Positions 18,656 to 28,475 are shown, counted from the first letter of the stretch. The stretch is 64,000 nucleotides of DNA from DASYKS01 sp031404815 (GCA_031404815.1 JANNIH010000132.1:23490-87489); one strand, 5' to 3'. The notes: generated by a model not told the origin, from the letters alone. Made by a program: numbers and translations.

Positions 18656-19522
18656 TTACGAACCGCTCGGGTCGTCCAGCATGTAGGCGATCGGGTTGAC
18701 CGGAACGCCGTCGACGTGGACTTCGTAGTGCAGGTGGTAACCGGTCGAGCGACCGGTGCTGCCGACTTTGCCGATCGTGTCGCCGCGCTTGACCCGTTGG
18801 CCCGGCTTGACGTCGATCTCCGAGAGGTGGCCGTAGGTGGTGGAAAGTCCGAAACCATGGGCGAGGAACACCGCGTTGCCGTAGCCGCCGACATTTTCCG
18901 CCCGCACGACGATGCCGTCCGCGGGAGACTGAACCGGACGTCCGGCGGGCGCCGCGATATCCACCCCTTCATGGCGCCCTCGGCCATGGGTCAACGGGTC
19001 GCTACGCGAACCGTAACCGGAGGTGAGAATGCCGCGCACCGGTGCGAGCGCCGGCATGGAGGAGATCCAGTCGAGGCGCTCATTGAGGCGGGTGGAGATC
19101 TCTTGCAACTGACCGGTGACGTCGCCGGTCCGCCGCGCGATGTCGTCCAAGCCGTCGAACGAGCTATCTTCGACCGGGCCACCGACGCCCGGTTCGGCTT
19201 CGCCCAGCGATTCGAGGCCGGCGACGATCGCGAGTTGGCGCGTCCGGTCTTCAGTGTCGCTCAGGCGCTTCTTCAACTGGGTGAGGCTGGATTCGAACGA
19301 GGAGTTGGTGGCGCGGAGCTTCGTGTTTTCGGCTTCGAGGCGGGCGATCTGGGCAGGGCTCGCGTTCGACCGAAAGTACAACCAGGAAACCCCGATGGAG
19401 CCCAAGGCGAGAACCAGCAGACAGCCGGCCGCAACCGCGATCTGCGGGTTGCTCACTCGCCATTTCCGCAACTTGGCGCGGGCGTGGGGAATGAGAATGA
19501 TCGTGTGGTGCGTCTGGGCCAT
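18656..19522 (-). CDS. M23 family murein endopeptidase with membrane anchor
   Basis: 288 residues. Residues of about 29-50 (IAVAAGCLLVLALGSIGVSW) form a single membrane span after a basic cytoplasmic head, followed by a coiled coil (RLEAENTKLRATNSSFES...LKKRLSDTEDR) and a helical stretch. The C-terminal M23/LytM domain has HEGVDIAAPAG (first zinc His), YGHLSEI and HLHYEVH (catalytic and third zinc ligands), so an active enzyme is likely. The topology is that of DipM/NlpD/MepM-like cell-wall hydrolases used in growth or division. A consensus sigma-70-type promoter lies about 90 bases upstream. Confidence 0.92.
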   Translation of the reverse strand: MAQTHHTIILIPHARAKLRKWRVSNPQIAVAAGCLLVLALGSIGVSWLYFRSNASPAQIARLEAENTKLRATNSSFESSLTQLKKRLSDTEDRTRQLAIVAGLESLGEAEPGVGGPVEDSSFDGLDDIARRTGDVTGQLQEISTRLNERLDWISSMPALAPVRGILTSGYGSRSDPLTHGRGRHEGVDIAAPAGRPVQSPADGIVVRAENVGGYGNAVFLAHGFGLSTTYGHLSEIDVKPGQRVKRGDTIGKVGSTGRSTGYHLHYEVHVDGVPVNPIAYMLDDPSGS

Positions 19523-19610
19523 AGGCTAGTTTCGAGTGACTCGGGCAAGCGCCGCGAGCTGTACGAGCCCGCCGCTGGGTGAATCGACAACCCCTCCTAA
19601 GGTGAGGCGT

Positions 19611-19638
19611 ATTGTAACCAGCGACCCACAAGTGTCAA
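19611..19638 (-). promoter_or_regulatory. Sigma-70-type promoter of the M23 gene
   Basis: Minus strand TTGACA, 16-base spacer, TACAAT; one mismatch at most from the consensus. It points to the M23 start at 19522 with an untranslated leader of roughly 80 bases. The remaining gap to 19817 holds two copies of CTCCTGAAACAT and a small GCATTC/GAATGC hairpin, but no gene I can support. Confidence 0.8.
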
Positions 19639-19817
19639 GTCGAGCAATAATTATGTTTCAGGAGCATTCCGGGAGAATGCTGCCGCCCGCAGGGACTGCC
19701 GGTTCGGACGGCCAAGAACCTCCCTTCTCGATGTTTCAGGAGGTGCGGAGTTGGTAACCACGCATAACCTCTCGAAACGTCGGACGGAGCGGCGGGATGG
19801 GTTCGAAGACTTTCGCC

Positions 19818-20576
19818 CTAACCGCGCGCCGCGCTGCGGACCCGATCGACGAAGCTGCGCAGGGCGCGCGCGGCGGGTGAGCCGTCGGCGACCAGGTTGG
19901 GATCGAACGCGATGCCGGCCCGGTTCCCCTCCCGCCAGGCGATCCGGCCGCGGACGGGGAGCACTTCGAGCTCGCCCGAGACGCCGAGCAGGAACTCCAC
20001 CCGCGCACCGATCTGCCACTCCTCTAGCGCACCGGTGAGCGCGATGCCGCCGAGCGACAGGTTGTCGAGCAGAAGGGTGTGGCGCAGGCCGTCCGGGAAG
20101 GTCGCGATCGCCTCGATGCCGAGGCGGATGCGGACATCGCGTTGGCCGGCCAGGCCGAGTAGGGCGGAGACGTTGCGGCCATGGCGGCGGACCACTTCGC
20201 CGCGCAGTTTGAGTTCGACCGCCGGCTGTTCGGTGAGGAATGGCATCAGGTCGGCCTTGTCGACCCGTACCAGCGACGTGGCCGTCGAGGTGCGGGCGGA
20301 GGCGAGCCGATGGGCGCGGTTCAAGAGTCCCATTTCGCCGAAATAGCCGCCGGGGCCGAGGCGTGCAAGCAGCTGGGTCGGCTTGCCCGGTGTGTCGCGG
20401 AAGACCGAGACCTCGCCGGAATGGACGATGTAGAACGCATCGACCGGGTCGCTCTCGCGGAACAGAAGCTGGTTGGCAGCGATGTCGAACGTCTTGGAAA
20501 TCTTGACCAGCCGGTCGAGGCCTGAGGCATCGAGTTCGGAGAACAGATCGACCGACTGCAAGAACGCGCGTAGCAA
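19818..20576 (-). CDS. Cyclic-nucleotide-binding plus PilZ domain protein
   Basis: 252 residues from TTG 20576, chosen because AGGGGG stands six bases before it; an ATG at 20687 would add 37 residues of unlikely composition. Residues of about 1-125 are a Crp-type cyclic-nucleotide-binding beta roll (QLLFRESDPVDAFYIVHSGE, GPGGYFGEMGLLNRAHR, ASARTSTATSLVRV). Residues of about 145-245 are PilZ (RLGIEAIATF, DNLSLGGIAL, GNRAGIAFD). The combination links a cNMP-like input with c-di-GMP or acts as a motility/adhesion adaptor. No DNA-binding domain is present. The exact ligands are not known: the phosphate-binding cassette is FGEMGLLNRAHRLASA, which departs from the Crp consensus. Confidence 0.87.
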   Translation of the reverse strand: MLRAFLQSVDLFSELDASGLDRLVKISKTFDIAANQLLFRESDPVDAFYIVHSGEVSVFRDTPGKPTQLLARLGPGGYFGEMGLLNRAHRLASARTSTATSLVRVDKADLMPFLTEQPAVELKLRGEVVRRHGRNVSALLGLAGQRDVRIRLGIEAIATFPDGLRHTLLLDNLSLGGIALTGALEEWQIGARVEFLLGVSGELEVLPVRGRIAWREGNRAGIAFDPNLVADGSPAARALRSFVDRVRSAARG

Positions 20577-20703
20577 ATGAATCCCCCTCGACGCTGAGAC
20601 ATCCCACGGAACGGCCCATATTGTGACCCGATTCTTGGGGCGGTGCCAAACGGTGTGGGGGCTGGAACCCGCCCCCCACGCCATCACTTGAACCGTGGAC
20701 CGA

Positions 20704-23700
20704 TCAGTCGTCGTCCTCCTCTTGCCCCGCGCGCTTCTCGACGAACACCGCGGCGGTCCGGCCCGGGATGCGGAAACCGCCCGTCGCCTGGGTGAAGGTC
20801 GAGGTGCGTACCGTCGCGTCGTACGACGACCTCTGCACCTTGTGGAGCTTCAGTTTGAGGCCGGCGAGCGAAGCGTCGGCGAGGTCGACGGCGTTGGGTT
20901 GGGCGTTCCAGATCACGACGATCCGGCGGTTCTTCTGGTCGAACGCCCGGTCAGGGTCCGAAAGCGTCATCGCGATCACCCCCGGAACCTGGCTCGGACC
21001 GGTGTTCCAGAAACGGAGCCGGGCCGTCACATCGGCGGCGGTGGGGAGGTGGAAGAGATCCGAACTCTTGCGGATTTCGAGCACTTCGCGCAGCTGACGT
21101 ACGGCGGTCTGGATGTTCGCCGGGGTGGCTTCGAGCGCCGGGTTGGCGAGCAGCGGCTGCATGACCGGCCAGTTGCTCTGGTTCTTCTCGGCCGACGGCA
21201 GGCCGACGCCCCAGTTGTTCGAGGTATAGGTCCAGTCGATCCTGTTGAACCAGTCGCCCGAGTTGAAGCTGTCGCGGTCGAGCGACTTGCTGCGCAAAAG
21301 GTCCGCGCCCGCATGAAAGAACGGAATCCCCTGGCCGAGGCCGACCAATGCGATCCCGAGGTTTTGCATCCGCGCCCGTTCCGCGACACTCGCCAAGCTT
21401 GAGGCCTTGAGCTGGATCGCATCCCAGAGCGTGTCGTTGTCGTGCGCCTCGATGTAGTTGATCGACTCGCGCGGGGCCGCCGTGTAACCGGTCGGCTGGC
21501 CGTTGTAGTCGACGCCTGAGGCCGGACCGGTCACCCCGGCCGCATTCTCGAACGAGAAGCTCGCGAGGCTGCCGGCGAGGCCGGCGCGAATCCAGTCCGA
21601 GGTGTAGAGCAGCCGTGCCATCTGAGCGAATGGGCTCCCCTGATCGGTCGCGTTCGGATCGACGAACAGGCCGGTGAGGTACCCCTGCTCCTGAATCCCG
21701 GAGAACGGACCGCCCCCCCGCGCCGCGTCGCGCAGCCGGTCGTTGAAGGTGCCGATGCCTGTGCCTGCCATGTTGCTTTGAGTCGCCTGGACGAAGCGGG
21801 CGTTGTTGGCCACTTCGCCGAAGTTCCACCCCTCGCCGTAGAGCAGGATCTTGGCGCCGTCCACTCCGTCCCGGTTCGGCCGTAGCGCGTCGAGGGCCGC
21901 GCGGACGTTGCCCAGGTTGGCCTTCGAGTGATGCCCCATCAGGTCGAAGCGGAAACCATCGACCTTGTAGTCGCGCGCCCAAACCACCAGCGAATCGACC
22001 ATCAGCTTTTCCATCATCCGGTGCTCGGACGCGGTGTTCGGGCAGCACGAGCTGGTCTCGGGCTCGCCGTTGCCGTTCAGCCGGTGGTAGTAGCCGGGGA
22101 CGATTCGGTCGAGGACCGCCTTGGCGTTCTGGCCGGCCGCGTTGGTGTGGTTGTAGACGACATCCATCACCACGCGCAGGCCTGCCCGATTGAGCCCCTG
22201 GACCATCTCGCGGAACTCTCGGATGCGCGCGGTGCCGTCCGAATTTGTCGAGTAGCTCCCTTCGGGCACGGTGTAGTGGAGCGGGTCGTAACCCCAGTTG
22301 AAACCGTCCAGGTCTTTGACCGCCGCGACCGCCGCCTGTTGCTGGTCGGAATCGGAGGGGAAGCTCGCCAGATCACCGGCCGGTTCGGAGCGATCGGCCG
22401 GATTTTCACGAACCGTGGCGAAATCGAAGCTCGGCAGCAGGTGGACGTGGGAGAGCCCCGCATCCGCCAGCTTCTTCAAATGCCGCATGCCGTTCGAGCT
22501 CGCCTCGCCGAACGCGCGGAACGTGCCGCGCTTGGCGGCCGATACCGAGGCGTCGGTGATGCTGAAGTCGCGGACGTGAAGCTCGTAGAGCGTCGCGTCA
22601 CCCAGAGCGGTGAACTTCGGCTTGCCGAGGCCGTTCCAGCCCGCGGGCTTCAGGTCCGAGTCGGCCAAGTTGACGATCTGGCTCCGCAGGCTGTCGGTCG
22701 AAAGCGAGAAGGAGTAGGGATCGGTCACCCGGTTGGTCTCGACCACGCCGCTCGAACGGACGAACACGTCCACCTCATAGAGGTAGAACTTCCGGTTCCA
22801 GGCAGATGTCCCCGCGATGCTCCAAACGCCGGTCGTCGCGTTCTCGAGCATCGGAATGCGGGTGGGTGTTGTGGCCGGGTTCGAATCATTGAACAGCAGC
22901 AGGGCGACCGACTGCGCGGTGGGCGCCCAGACCCTCAAGGTCGGGGCGTTGCCAGAGAACGAGGCGCCGAGCGGGCCGTCATAGGCAAACAGGTCGTCGA
23001 GCACGCCGGGGATCTGGAGCGCGGTGGCGTCGATCAGGCTCGCGTCGGTCGCCGTGGCCGAAACAGCGATCTGACCTTTCAGAGCGATCGCCACCTGATT
23101 GAGATCGGCCGGCGAGATCTTCCACGCCGAGAAGCCCGCGAGGTGCGGGAACTTCGCGGCGAGCGCCGGCCCGATGCCGCCCGGATCGGGCGTGAGCGTG
23201 ATCGAGGAACCGCCGGTCACGCCGTCGTTGCCGAGCGCCAGGCTGCCGTCGGCCGCATAGTGCAGGTGGAAGGTCTGGCCGGCCTGGACTGGGATATTCC
23301 AGGCGATGGTGTCGCGGGAGAGCCAATGGGCTTTCGCGACCTTGAGGTTGCCGCGCGGCGCGTTCTCCCCGCCGATCGTGAGGATGTGGGTCACCGCGTC
23401 GTAACCGAAGAAAACTTGAGTGCACGAGCGGGCGACGCTGAACGGGATGTTGGCGCCGTTCGGTGCGCCGCCGTCGCCATAGTTCTCGTCCCAGCTCTCG
23501 TTGATCGCGACTTTCGCCTCGTAGCTGCCGGCCGGCAAAAAGGCCGAGAAGTTGAAGAAGCCGTCGCCGTCCGGGTCTTGCAGCCACGAGCGCAGGCACG
23601 ACGGGTCCCAGTCGCCCGGACAGCCGAGTTCGCTCTGGAAGCTTCCGGGTGCGACCGCAATCGTGGAGTTGGCATTGCTGGTGATCCAGTGGGTGCCGTG

Positions 23701-24699
23701 ATCGTAGTAGAACTTCACGTCCGCCGCCGAAGCGAGGTTGAGCGGAATGTTCGGCCCGTTCAATTGCGCATTCAGGCCGTAGTTGACGTCCCAGCTGTCA
23801 TTGAGCGGCGCCTTGTACTCGTAGCTCCCGGAGGGAATGGAGAAGCTCCGCTGCCAGACGCCGTCGGAGGCGTCGAAGGCGAGATGCGTCGCCGCGCAGT
23901 CCGGCTGCCAATCGCCCGAGCAACCGAGCTCGCTCTGAAGGCTGCCCGCCACCGTAACACTCGCCGGCTGAGCCGCCGCGGGCGCCAAACCGATCGACAG
24001 CACCTTGGAGGTTCCATTCCACGAGAATTGCATCTCGACGCAGTCGCCGGGCACCGAGAAGGCGATGTTGCCGCCGTTTTGGACCCCGCCGTCGCCGTAG
24101 TTGACGTCCCACGACTCGTTGAGCGCCACTTTCGCCTCGTAGCTGCCGGCGGGGAGGGCGCGGGTGCGGAAGGTGAAGATCCCGTCGCCGTCCGGGTCCT
24201 GGAGCCAAGACCGCAGGCACGATGGGTCCCAATCGTTCTCGCACCCCAGCTCGCTCTGGAAGCTGCCCGGAGCGACCGCGATGATCGAGTTCGAGCTGCT
24301 GGTGATCCAGTGGGTCTCGTGGCTGTAGTAGAACTTGACCGCCGTATTGCTTCCGAGCGAAAGCGGAATGTTCCCCCCGTCGCGCACCGCATTCTGGCCG
24401 TAGTTCTCGGACCACGAGTCGTTCAAGGGAGCCTTGTACTCATAGTCGCCGGCCGGGACGGCGAACGTCCCCTGCCAGACGTTGTCCTGAGCATCGAAAG
24501 CTAGATGGGTGGCGGCGCAGTCCGGCTGCCAATCGCCCGAGCAGCCCAGCTCGCTCTGCAAGCTGCCCGCGACGGTGACGGCGGTGGGATTCGGGGTGTC
24601 GGAAGCATGGAGGGTAGGCGCTATCAAGAGCGCCGAGAGCACGGCGAGGCACAACGGCCCCCACCGTAGCGCGCTGAGGCGAACGGACCGGTCGAGCAT
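20704..24699 (-). CDS. Secreted multi-domain pullulanase-type alpha-1,6-glucosidase (GH13)
   Basis: 1331 residues from ATG 24699 (AGGAG eight bases upstream). A signal peptide covers about 1-32. Four X25-like starch-associated modules follow in an A-B-A-B order: A starts VTVAGSLQSELGC, B starts AVAPGSFQSELGC; each has about 105 residues and contains Trp-rich GDW/NDW and NESW/NDSW turns. Then come pullulanase N-domains (GNLKVAKAHWLSRDTIAWNI), CBM48 and the GH13 barrel with VVMDVVYNHT, GFRFDLMGHH (nucleophile Asp), LLYGEGWNFGE (acid/base Glu) and IEAHDNDTLWD (stabilising Asp). It hydrolyses alpha-1,6 links in pullulan, starch or glycogen outside the cell. Confidence 0.95.
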   Translation of the reverse strand: MLDRSVRLSALRWGPLCLAVLSALLIAPTLHASDTPNPTAVTVAGSLQSELGCSGDWQPDCAATHLAFDAQDNVWQGTFAVPAGDYEYKAPLNDSWSENYGQNAVRDGGNIPLSLGSNTAVKFYYSHETHWITSSSNSIIAVAPGSFQSELGCENDWDPSCLRSWLQDPDGDGIFTFRTRALPAGSYEAKVALNESWDVNYGDGGVQNGGNIAFSVPGDCVEMQFSWNGTSKVLSIGLAPAAAQPASVTVAGSLQSELGCSGDWQPDCAATHLAFDASDGVWQRSFSIPSGSYEYKAPLNDSWDVNYGLNAQLNGPNIPLNLASAADVKFYYDHGTHWITSNANSTIAVAPGSFQSELGCPGDWDPSCLRSWLQDPDGDGFFNFSAFLPAGSYEAKVAINESWDENYGDGGAPNGANIPFSVARSCTQVFFGYDAVTHILTIGGENAPRGNLKVAKAHWLSRDTIAWNIPVQAGQTFHLHYAADGSLALGNDGVTGGSSITLTPDPGGIGPALAAKFPHLAGFSAWKISPADLNQVAIALKGQIAVSATATDASLIDATALQIPGVLDDLFAYDGPLGASFSGNAPTLRVWAPTAQSVALLLFNDSNPATTPTRIPMLENATTGVWSIAGTSAWNRKFYLYEVDVFVRSSGVVETNRVTDPYSFSLSTDSLRSQIVNLADSDLKPAGWNGLGKPKFTALGDATLYELHVRDFSITDASVSAAKRGTFRAFGEASSNGMRHLKKLADAGLSHVHLLPSFDFATVRENPADRSEPAGDLASFPSDSDQQQAAVAAVKDLDGFNWGYDPLHYTVPEGSYSTNSDGTARIREFREMVQGLNRAGLRVVMDVVYNHTNAAGQNAKAVLDRIVPGYYHRLNGNGEPETSSCCPNTASEHRMMEKLMVDSLVVWARDYKVDGFRFDLMGHHSKANLGNVRAALDALRPNRDGVDGAKILLYGEGWNFGEVANNARFVQATQSNMAGTGIGTFNDRLRDAARGGGPFSGIQEQGYLTGLFVDPNATDQGSPFAQMARLLYTSDWIRAGLAGSLASFSFENAAGVTGPASGVDYNGQPTGYTAAPRESINYIEAHDNDTLWDAIQLKASSLASVAERARMQNLGIALVGLGQGIPFFHAGADLLRSKSLDRDSFNSGDWFNRIDWTYTSNNWGVGLPSAEKNQSNWPVMQPLLANPALEATPANIQTAVRQLREVLEIRKSSDLFHLPTAADVTARLRFWNTGPSQVPGVIAMTLSDPDRAFDQKNRRIVVIWNAQPNAVDLADASLAGLKLKLHKVQRSSYDATVRTSTFTQATGGFRIPGRTAAVFVEKRAGQEEDDD

Positions 24700-24943
24700 C
24701 GAAAATCTCCTTCCTGCATGGGTTGCGAGACGACACGAAGATACCGGATACCACAACGGTGCGGGGGCGGGTGGGTATTCCTGCGCGGGCTGAGCAGGGG
24801 TATGGGAAATGCGCGCCTCTGACCATTGAACCTAAGGCTCCGCGGGGTGCCGGCCAACCTCCCAAGGGGTAGGGGAAGAGCCGCCTGTTCAGGTTGGACG
24901 GAAGGGGTGCCGCAGGGCGAATCTCCATGGCATACTTCGCATC

Positions 24944-25192
24944 ATGGCAATGCCCGCGATCGACCTGGGAAGACTATCTACCGAGGAGCGTCTGGGTCTC
25001 CTGGAGCGCGTCTGGGAAAGTCTGAGCCGGAGCCCCGAATCCATACCGTTGACCGAAAGCCAACGCCAAGACCTCAATGACCGCCTCAACGAGCTCGAAA
25101 GTCATGGGCCGGACGGCCTGACCTGGGACGAGGTCGTTTGCGAAGCCCGACGTGTTGGAAGCAAGCCGCCTTCCGCTTTGACTTCTAATTAA
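24944..25192 (+). CDS. Addiction-module antitoxin (PF09720-like), without adjacent toxin
   Basis: 82 residues. LSTEERLGLLERVWESLSRS followed by LTESQRQDLNDRLNELESHG and LTWDEV is the pattern of the small helical 'putative addiction module component' antitoxins, normally partnered by a RelE/ParE toxin directly downstream. Here the next gene is the NACHT protein on the opposite strand, 19 bases away and convergent, so the cognate toxin is missing. The start ATG is preceded by a weak CATACT element and no strong ribosome binding site. Either an orphan antitoxin, or it neutralises a toxin encoded elsewhere such as the RelE-like gene at 54605. Confidence 0.8.
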   Translation: MAMPAIDLGRLSTEERLGLLERVWESLSRSPESIPLTESQRQDLNDRLNELESHGPDGLTWDEVVCEARRVGSKPPSALTSN

Positions 25193-25211
25193 GGCGGTTC
25201 GTGACCGATAA

Positions 25212-28200
25212 CTAATCCTCGATCCCTACAACGCGCACTTCCGAGTCAGGCTGAGGATTCTCCTCCTCGGCAAAGAACGCACCTGTTAAGTCAGCTCCCC
25301 TGAAGTCCGCTCCAGTGACATTTGAGAATCCAAAATCCACGAACCTGAGCGACGCTAACCCGAAATTTGTTCCAAAAAGACTCTTGGCTAGCATATCCGA
25401 TCCATCTAGAAGTGCTTCTTCGAAGTCTATTCCTTCGAGGCCTGCTCCGCTGAATCTAGAATAGCGGCAAACTACTCCAGTAAAACTGACACCCCAAAGG
25501 GATGCATCTGAGAAGTCAAGGCCGGAGAGGTCCATGAAAGCAGGAAAGTGGCGTCGACGCCATCCCGCGGCATTAATTCTATTTGCATATTGGGCAAAAT
25601 ATTCATTGCCGGCGCCAGAGGGGCGGAAGAGAATCCAGCGTTGTCCTTCACGTTCAACGCTGCTCTGATAGCGCCGCGATTTCGTCCCAGCGGGTGAATA
25701 TCTCCACAGATCAGGTGGAGGGCAACCTTCAGTTACGGCGGAGAGCCAACCGCCTGAAACTGCCAATTCATAATGCAGTCGATTCGCAAGTCGAAATAGA
25801 GCGTCCCCGAGATGCGCATCTAAACTAACAGTCCGCATTGGTTCGCTTGGCGGTCCGCCGCTTCTGGAGAATAGAGGCATAGCCCAATCGGTGATAACTT
25901 CGCAAATATACGGCCGGTCCCATTCGAAGGTGCCTCGCTTAGTTCGTTGCGGTTGCGGCCTAAGATGAACCCCTTCTCCCCACCAGTCCCAGAGATCTGC
26001 AAGGGCATCACGAGTCCTTTCCCAACCGTCAAGATCAAGCGGCTCGGTTTCTTGTCCCTCGCGCGGGGATTTCCGCCGGTCAACCGCGCGGGATATCTCC
26101 CAGGTAAGTAGGGTATCAACGTGAAGGACCACGTCGGCGTTCATCCACTGAGGTGCTAGCAGGCGACTGAGGTCCCTACTTAGCTCAAACCTTGGGTCGT
26201 CCTCGGAAAACTCCTTCCAGTATGGAGTTCGCTCAGGAAGCACAGAATCTGTGTTTCTCCCATATGCCTTGAGCCGCTCTATTAACGCTTCGGCAAAAAG
26301 ATATTCCCGGAATGACTTGTGGACAAATTCGCAGCCTAACTCGCGACGGCCACCCTTGAAAAAGAAGCTTACTAGAAGCTGACTGAGAACATGGCTTGTT
26401 GTACTTCTTTCAACTCGCTCATCAAGCTGATCCCCCGAAAGATCGAGGCGCAGACTGAGTTCTTCGTAAGAGAGACTTTCTTGCCCGAGAGCCGACATCG
26501 CGGCTGCAGTTCGTCGCAGGAGATCCCGCAGTGGACCCCCTGAGATTCGATGTAACTGGCCTATCTCGTCCTCCGCATCATCGTGCTCGTACTTTCCTGC
26601 CTTCCGGCAGGTTAGATTTAACATGCTTCTAAAGAGCGCAGTCGGTCGAGTGAGAGCCTGTTCTATGCCGTCTCGACTCTCTGCAAGTAGTTTTAGTGTC
26701 AGGTATGCAAGGAGCGGAAGGCTGAGAACATCGATACTATTCTTCGCGGTTTCAGGAGAGCGCGGCATTCCAGGGTTTGTATCAAAAGACTCTTCATAAC
26801 CTGCCACAATCTTACCAAGAAGGAGATTCCATTCGTTATCCGCTAGACTTGCCTCCGTTGGCCGTCGAATACGTGAACCGACGCGATCAGCGAACTGTCG
26901 CAATGCAACTGGATTCAAGGGACGAATCGTCAGAATCGGCGTCGTCTTTAGGAGAAAGGTGGCCCCTTCTGTCACGGCAGGCGATGGGCGTCCAGTCAGG
27001 ACGATCCGGATCGGTACTTCCCGGTCCCTTCCGAGGAATTCCGCCCGAAGGTTTTCAAGTAGGCGTCCAACCCTTATCTCGAAACCGTCGGCAACAGAGA
27101 CGCTGATTTCATCCCAGCCATCCAAGATCAATACATAAGGGCAGATTCTAGCACTACCAAACTGGATTGGTTCACGAAAGATCGCACCGCCGAGGAAAAT
27201 ATCATCCGGTTTCGGCAGAGGCTGAGAGCTCCTCTCTTCTTCGGATAGGCGAAGAGCGTCAGCTAAGACCTCCGAGACGTTTAGTTCTCGGTCCAGATGG
27301 AGATCTCTCATCCGGACTCTCAATGGGCGAAGGCCAAGTCGAACCAATTCAGCCGAAAGCCAAACTGTAAAAGCTGACTTACCAGCACCTGCGACACCTT
27401 GTACAACTATCATGTCTCTGAAATGTTGGTTCCGGAGGAGTCCGAGTACTGAATCCCCAAGGGACTGGCGGCCACCGTAGGTTTCGGAAAACGGGTCGAT
27501 CTTTCCTCGGCGCCCTGTCGGATCTTCTGCAGCTTTTTCGCGAATTTCGCCCCAGGTGAGCATCCCACATTCGGTGTCGACGTAAACCTGCGCGAGGGCG
27601 AATGGCTCGCTACCAAAGACAGGGCGTTCCTCAAATTGCCAACGCTGAAAATCTGCATGCTCAGCAAGCGCCGCGTATGCCGCTTCTTCCTTAGTCTGGA
27701 ATCGCAGGATGTCCGCGAATGGGGCAAAACGATCTCGTGAATCGCCATGCGAGAGCAACGTCTTAAGGTGTGGTACGAACCGTTGGTGAACTTCGCCGAC
27801 GAGAGTTCGTCGCTGTTGGTCCGAGAAACCCATTCCTTCGGCGAAGCTTTCGAGGGCTCGATCCGCAGAAACAATAAACGGATGCGACAAAGCGCCGGCA
27901 AAAGAGAAGGTGTGAAAATGAATTGCTTCTTCGGGTGTTTCAAGCTCAGCTAGCCGCTGCCTGAGTTCGCTTTTGGAGCGCGATGCTTCGGTGGGGATCC
28001 CGATAGCGGAGGCTGCTTGCTCCACTGATCGCTGGTACGCGAGGGTGCATGCGATTAGACCCAGTTGGTTGGGATCGTTGATTTCCGTTAACTTGGCGAA
28101 AAATGCGACTACGAATTTGACTGGAGCCACGGTCTCGCCGAGCGCTTCGCCGAGGGCACCTGCCCATGGGAGAGCGTTCCCGATTGCTTCAACGAAGCCG

Positions 28201-28322
28201 GCCTCCTTAAAAGATTCGACCGCTGAAGAAAGGAACTCAGTGACACCTTTCAAGCGTCCGGCAAGATTTCCCAGCCTAGTCTTCTGGGCTGAATCGAGTT
28301 TGAGTACGAGGGAGTCAGCCAC
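25212..28322 (-). CDS. NACHT (STAND) NTPase with C-terminal pentapeptide repeats
   Basis: 1036 residues. GTG 28322 is chosen because AGGAGG stands six bases before it; the ATG further upstream lacks one. The N-terminal 270 residues are unassigned and contain a small hydrophobic segment (IGNALPWAGALGEALGE then PVKFVVAFFAKL) typical of STAND effector/sensor linkers. NACHT: Walker A GVAGAGKS at 309-316, Walker B VLILDGWDE at 397-405, then winged-helix-like regions. Residues of about 925-1015 hold A(D/N)LxF pentapeptide repeats (LSGLDFSDASLWGVSF, GADFRGADLTGAFF). The gene is clearly AT-richer than its surroundings, indicating transfer. Bacterial NACHT proteins act in antiphage defence; that role here is inference. 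No accessory nuclease is fused. Confidence 0.88.
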   Translation of the reverse strand: MADSLVLKLDSAQKTRLGNLAGRLKGVTEFLSSAVESFKEAGFVEAIGNALPWAGALGEALGETVAPVKFVVAFFAKLTEINDPNQLGLIACTLAYQRSVEQAASAIGIPTEASRSKSELRQRLAELETPEEAIHFHTFSFAGALSHPFIVSADRALESFAEGMGFSDQQRRTLVGEVHQRFVPHLKTLLSHGDSRDRFAPFADILRFQTKEEAAYAALAEHADFQRWQFEERPVFGSEPFALAQVYVDTECGMLTWGEIREKAAEDPTGRRGKIDPFSETYGGRQSLGDSVLGLLRNQHFRDMIVVQGVAGAGKSAFTVWLSAELVRLGLRPLRVRMRDLHLDRELNVSEVLADALRLSEEERSSQPLPKPDDIFLGGAIFREPIQFGSARICPYVLILDGWDEISVSVADGFEIRVGRLLENLRAEFLGRDREVPIRIVLTGRPSPAVTEGATFLLKTTPILTIRPLNPVALRQFADRVGSRIRRPTEASLADNEWNLLLGKIVAGYEESFDTNPGMPRSPETAKNSIDVLSLPLLAYLTLKLLAESRDGIEQALTRPTALFRSMLNLTCRKAGKYEHDDAEDEIGQLHRISGGPLRDLLRRTAAAMSALGQESLSYEELSLRLDLSGDQLDERVERSTTSHVLSQLLVSFFFKGGRRELGCEFVHKSFREYLFAEALIERLKAYGRNTDSVLPERTPYWKEFSEDDPRFELSRDLSRLLAPQWMNADVVLHVDTLLTWEISRAVDRRKSPREGQETEPLDLDGWERTRDALADLWDWWGEGVHLRPQPQRTKRGTFEWDRPYICEVITDWAMPLFSRSGGPPSEPMRTVSLDAHLGDALFRLANRLHYELAVSGGWLSAVTEGCPPPDLWRYSPAGTKSRRYQSSVEREGQRWILFRPSGAGNEYFAQYANRINAAGWRRRHFPAFMDLSGLDFSDASLWGVSFTGVVCRYSRFSGAGLEGIDFEEALLDGSDMLAKSLFGTNFGLASLRFVDFGFSNVTGADFRGADLTGAFFAEEENPQPDSEVRVVGIED

Positions 28323-28375
28323 GAAAACCTCCTGGAAGTAGGCGGTAGAATGATTGGGGAGTTCGGCTGGATGAA

Positions 28376-28416
28376 TGTATAACACACTTAGGGGTCTCGG
28401 TGAGATCTGTAGTGTG
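28376..28416 (-). promoter_or_regulatory. Putative promoter and operator between NACHT gene and brnA-like gene
   Basis: TATACA (28376-28381, minus strand) sits about 50 bases before the NACHT start as a possible -10. Directly upstream is a nested inverted repeat: CACACT 28383-28388 with AGTGTG 28411-28416 enclosing TCTC-GGT-GAGA. In a divergent intergenic region this looks like a repressor site controlling one or both genes. Confidence 0.45.
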
Positions 28417-28475
28417 CTCGGCAACAACCAGGCTTATCCCGGCCCGCAAGGCCACGCGACGCGAGGAGCTTCAGT

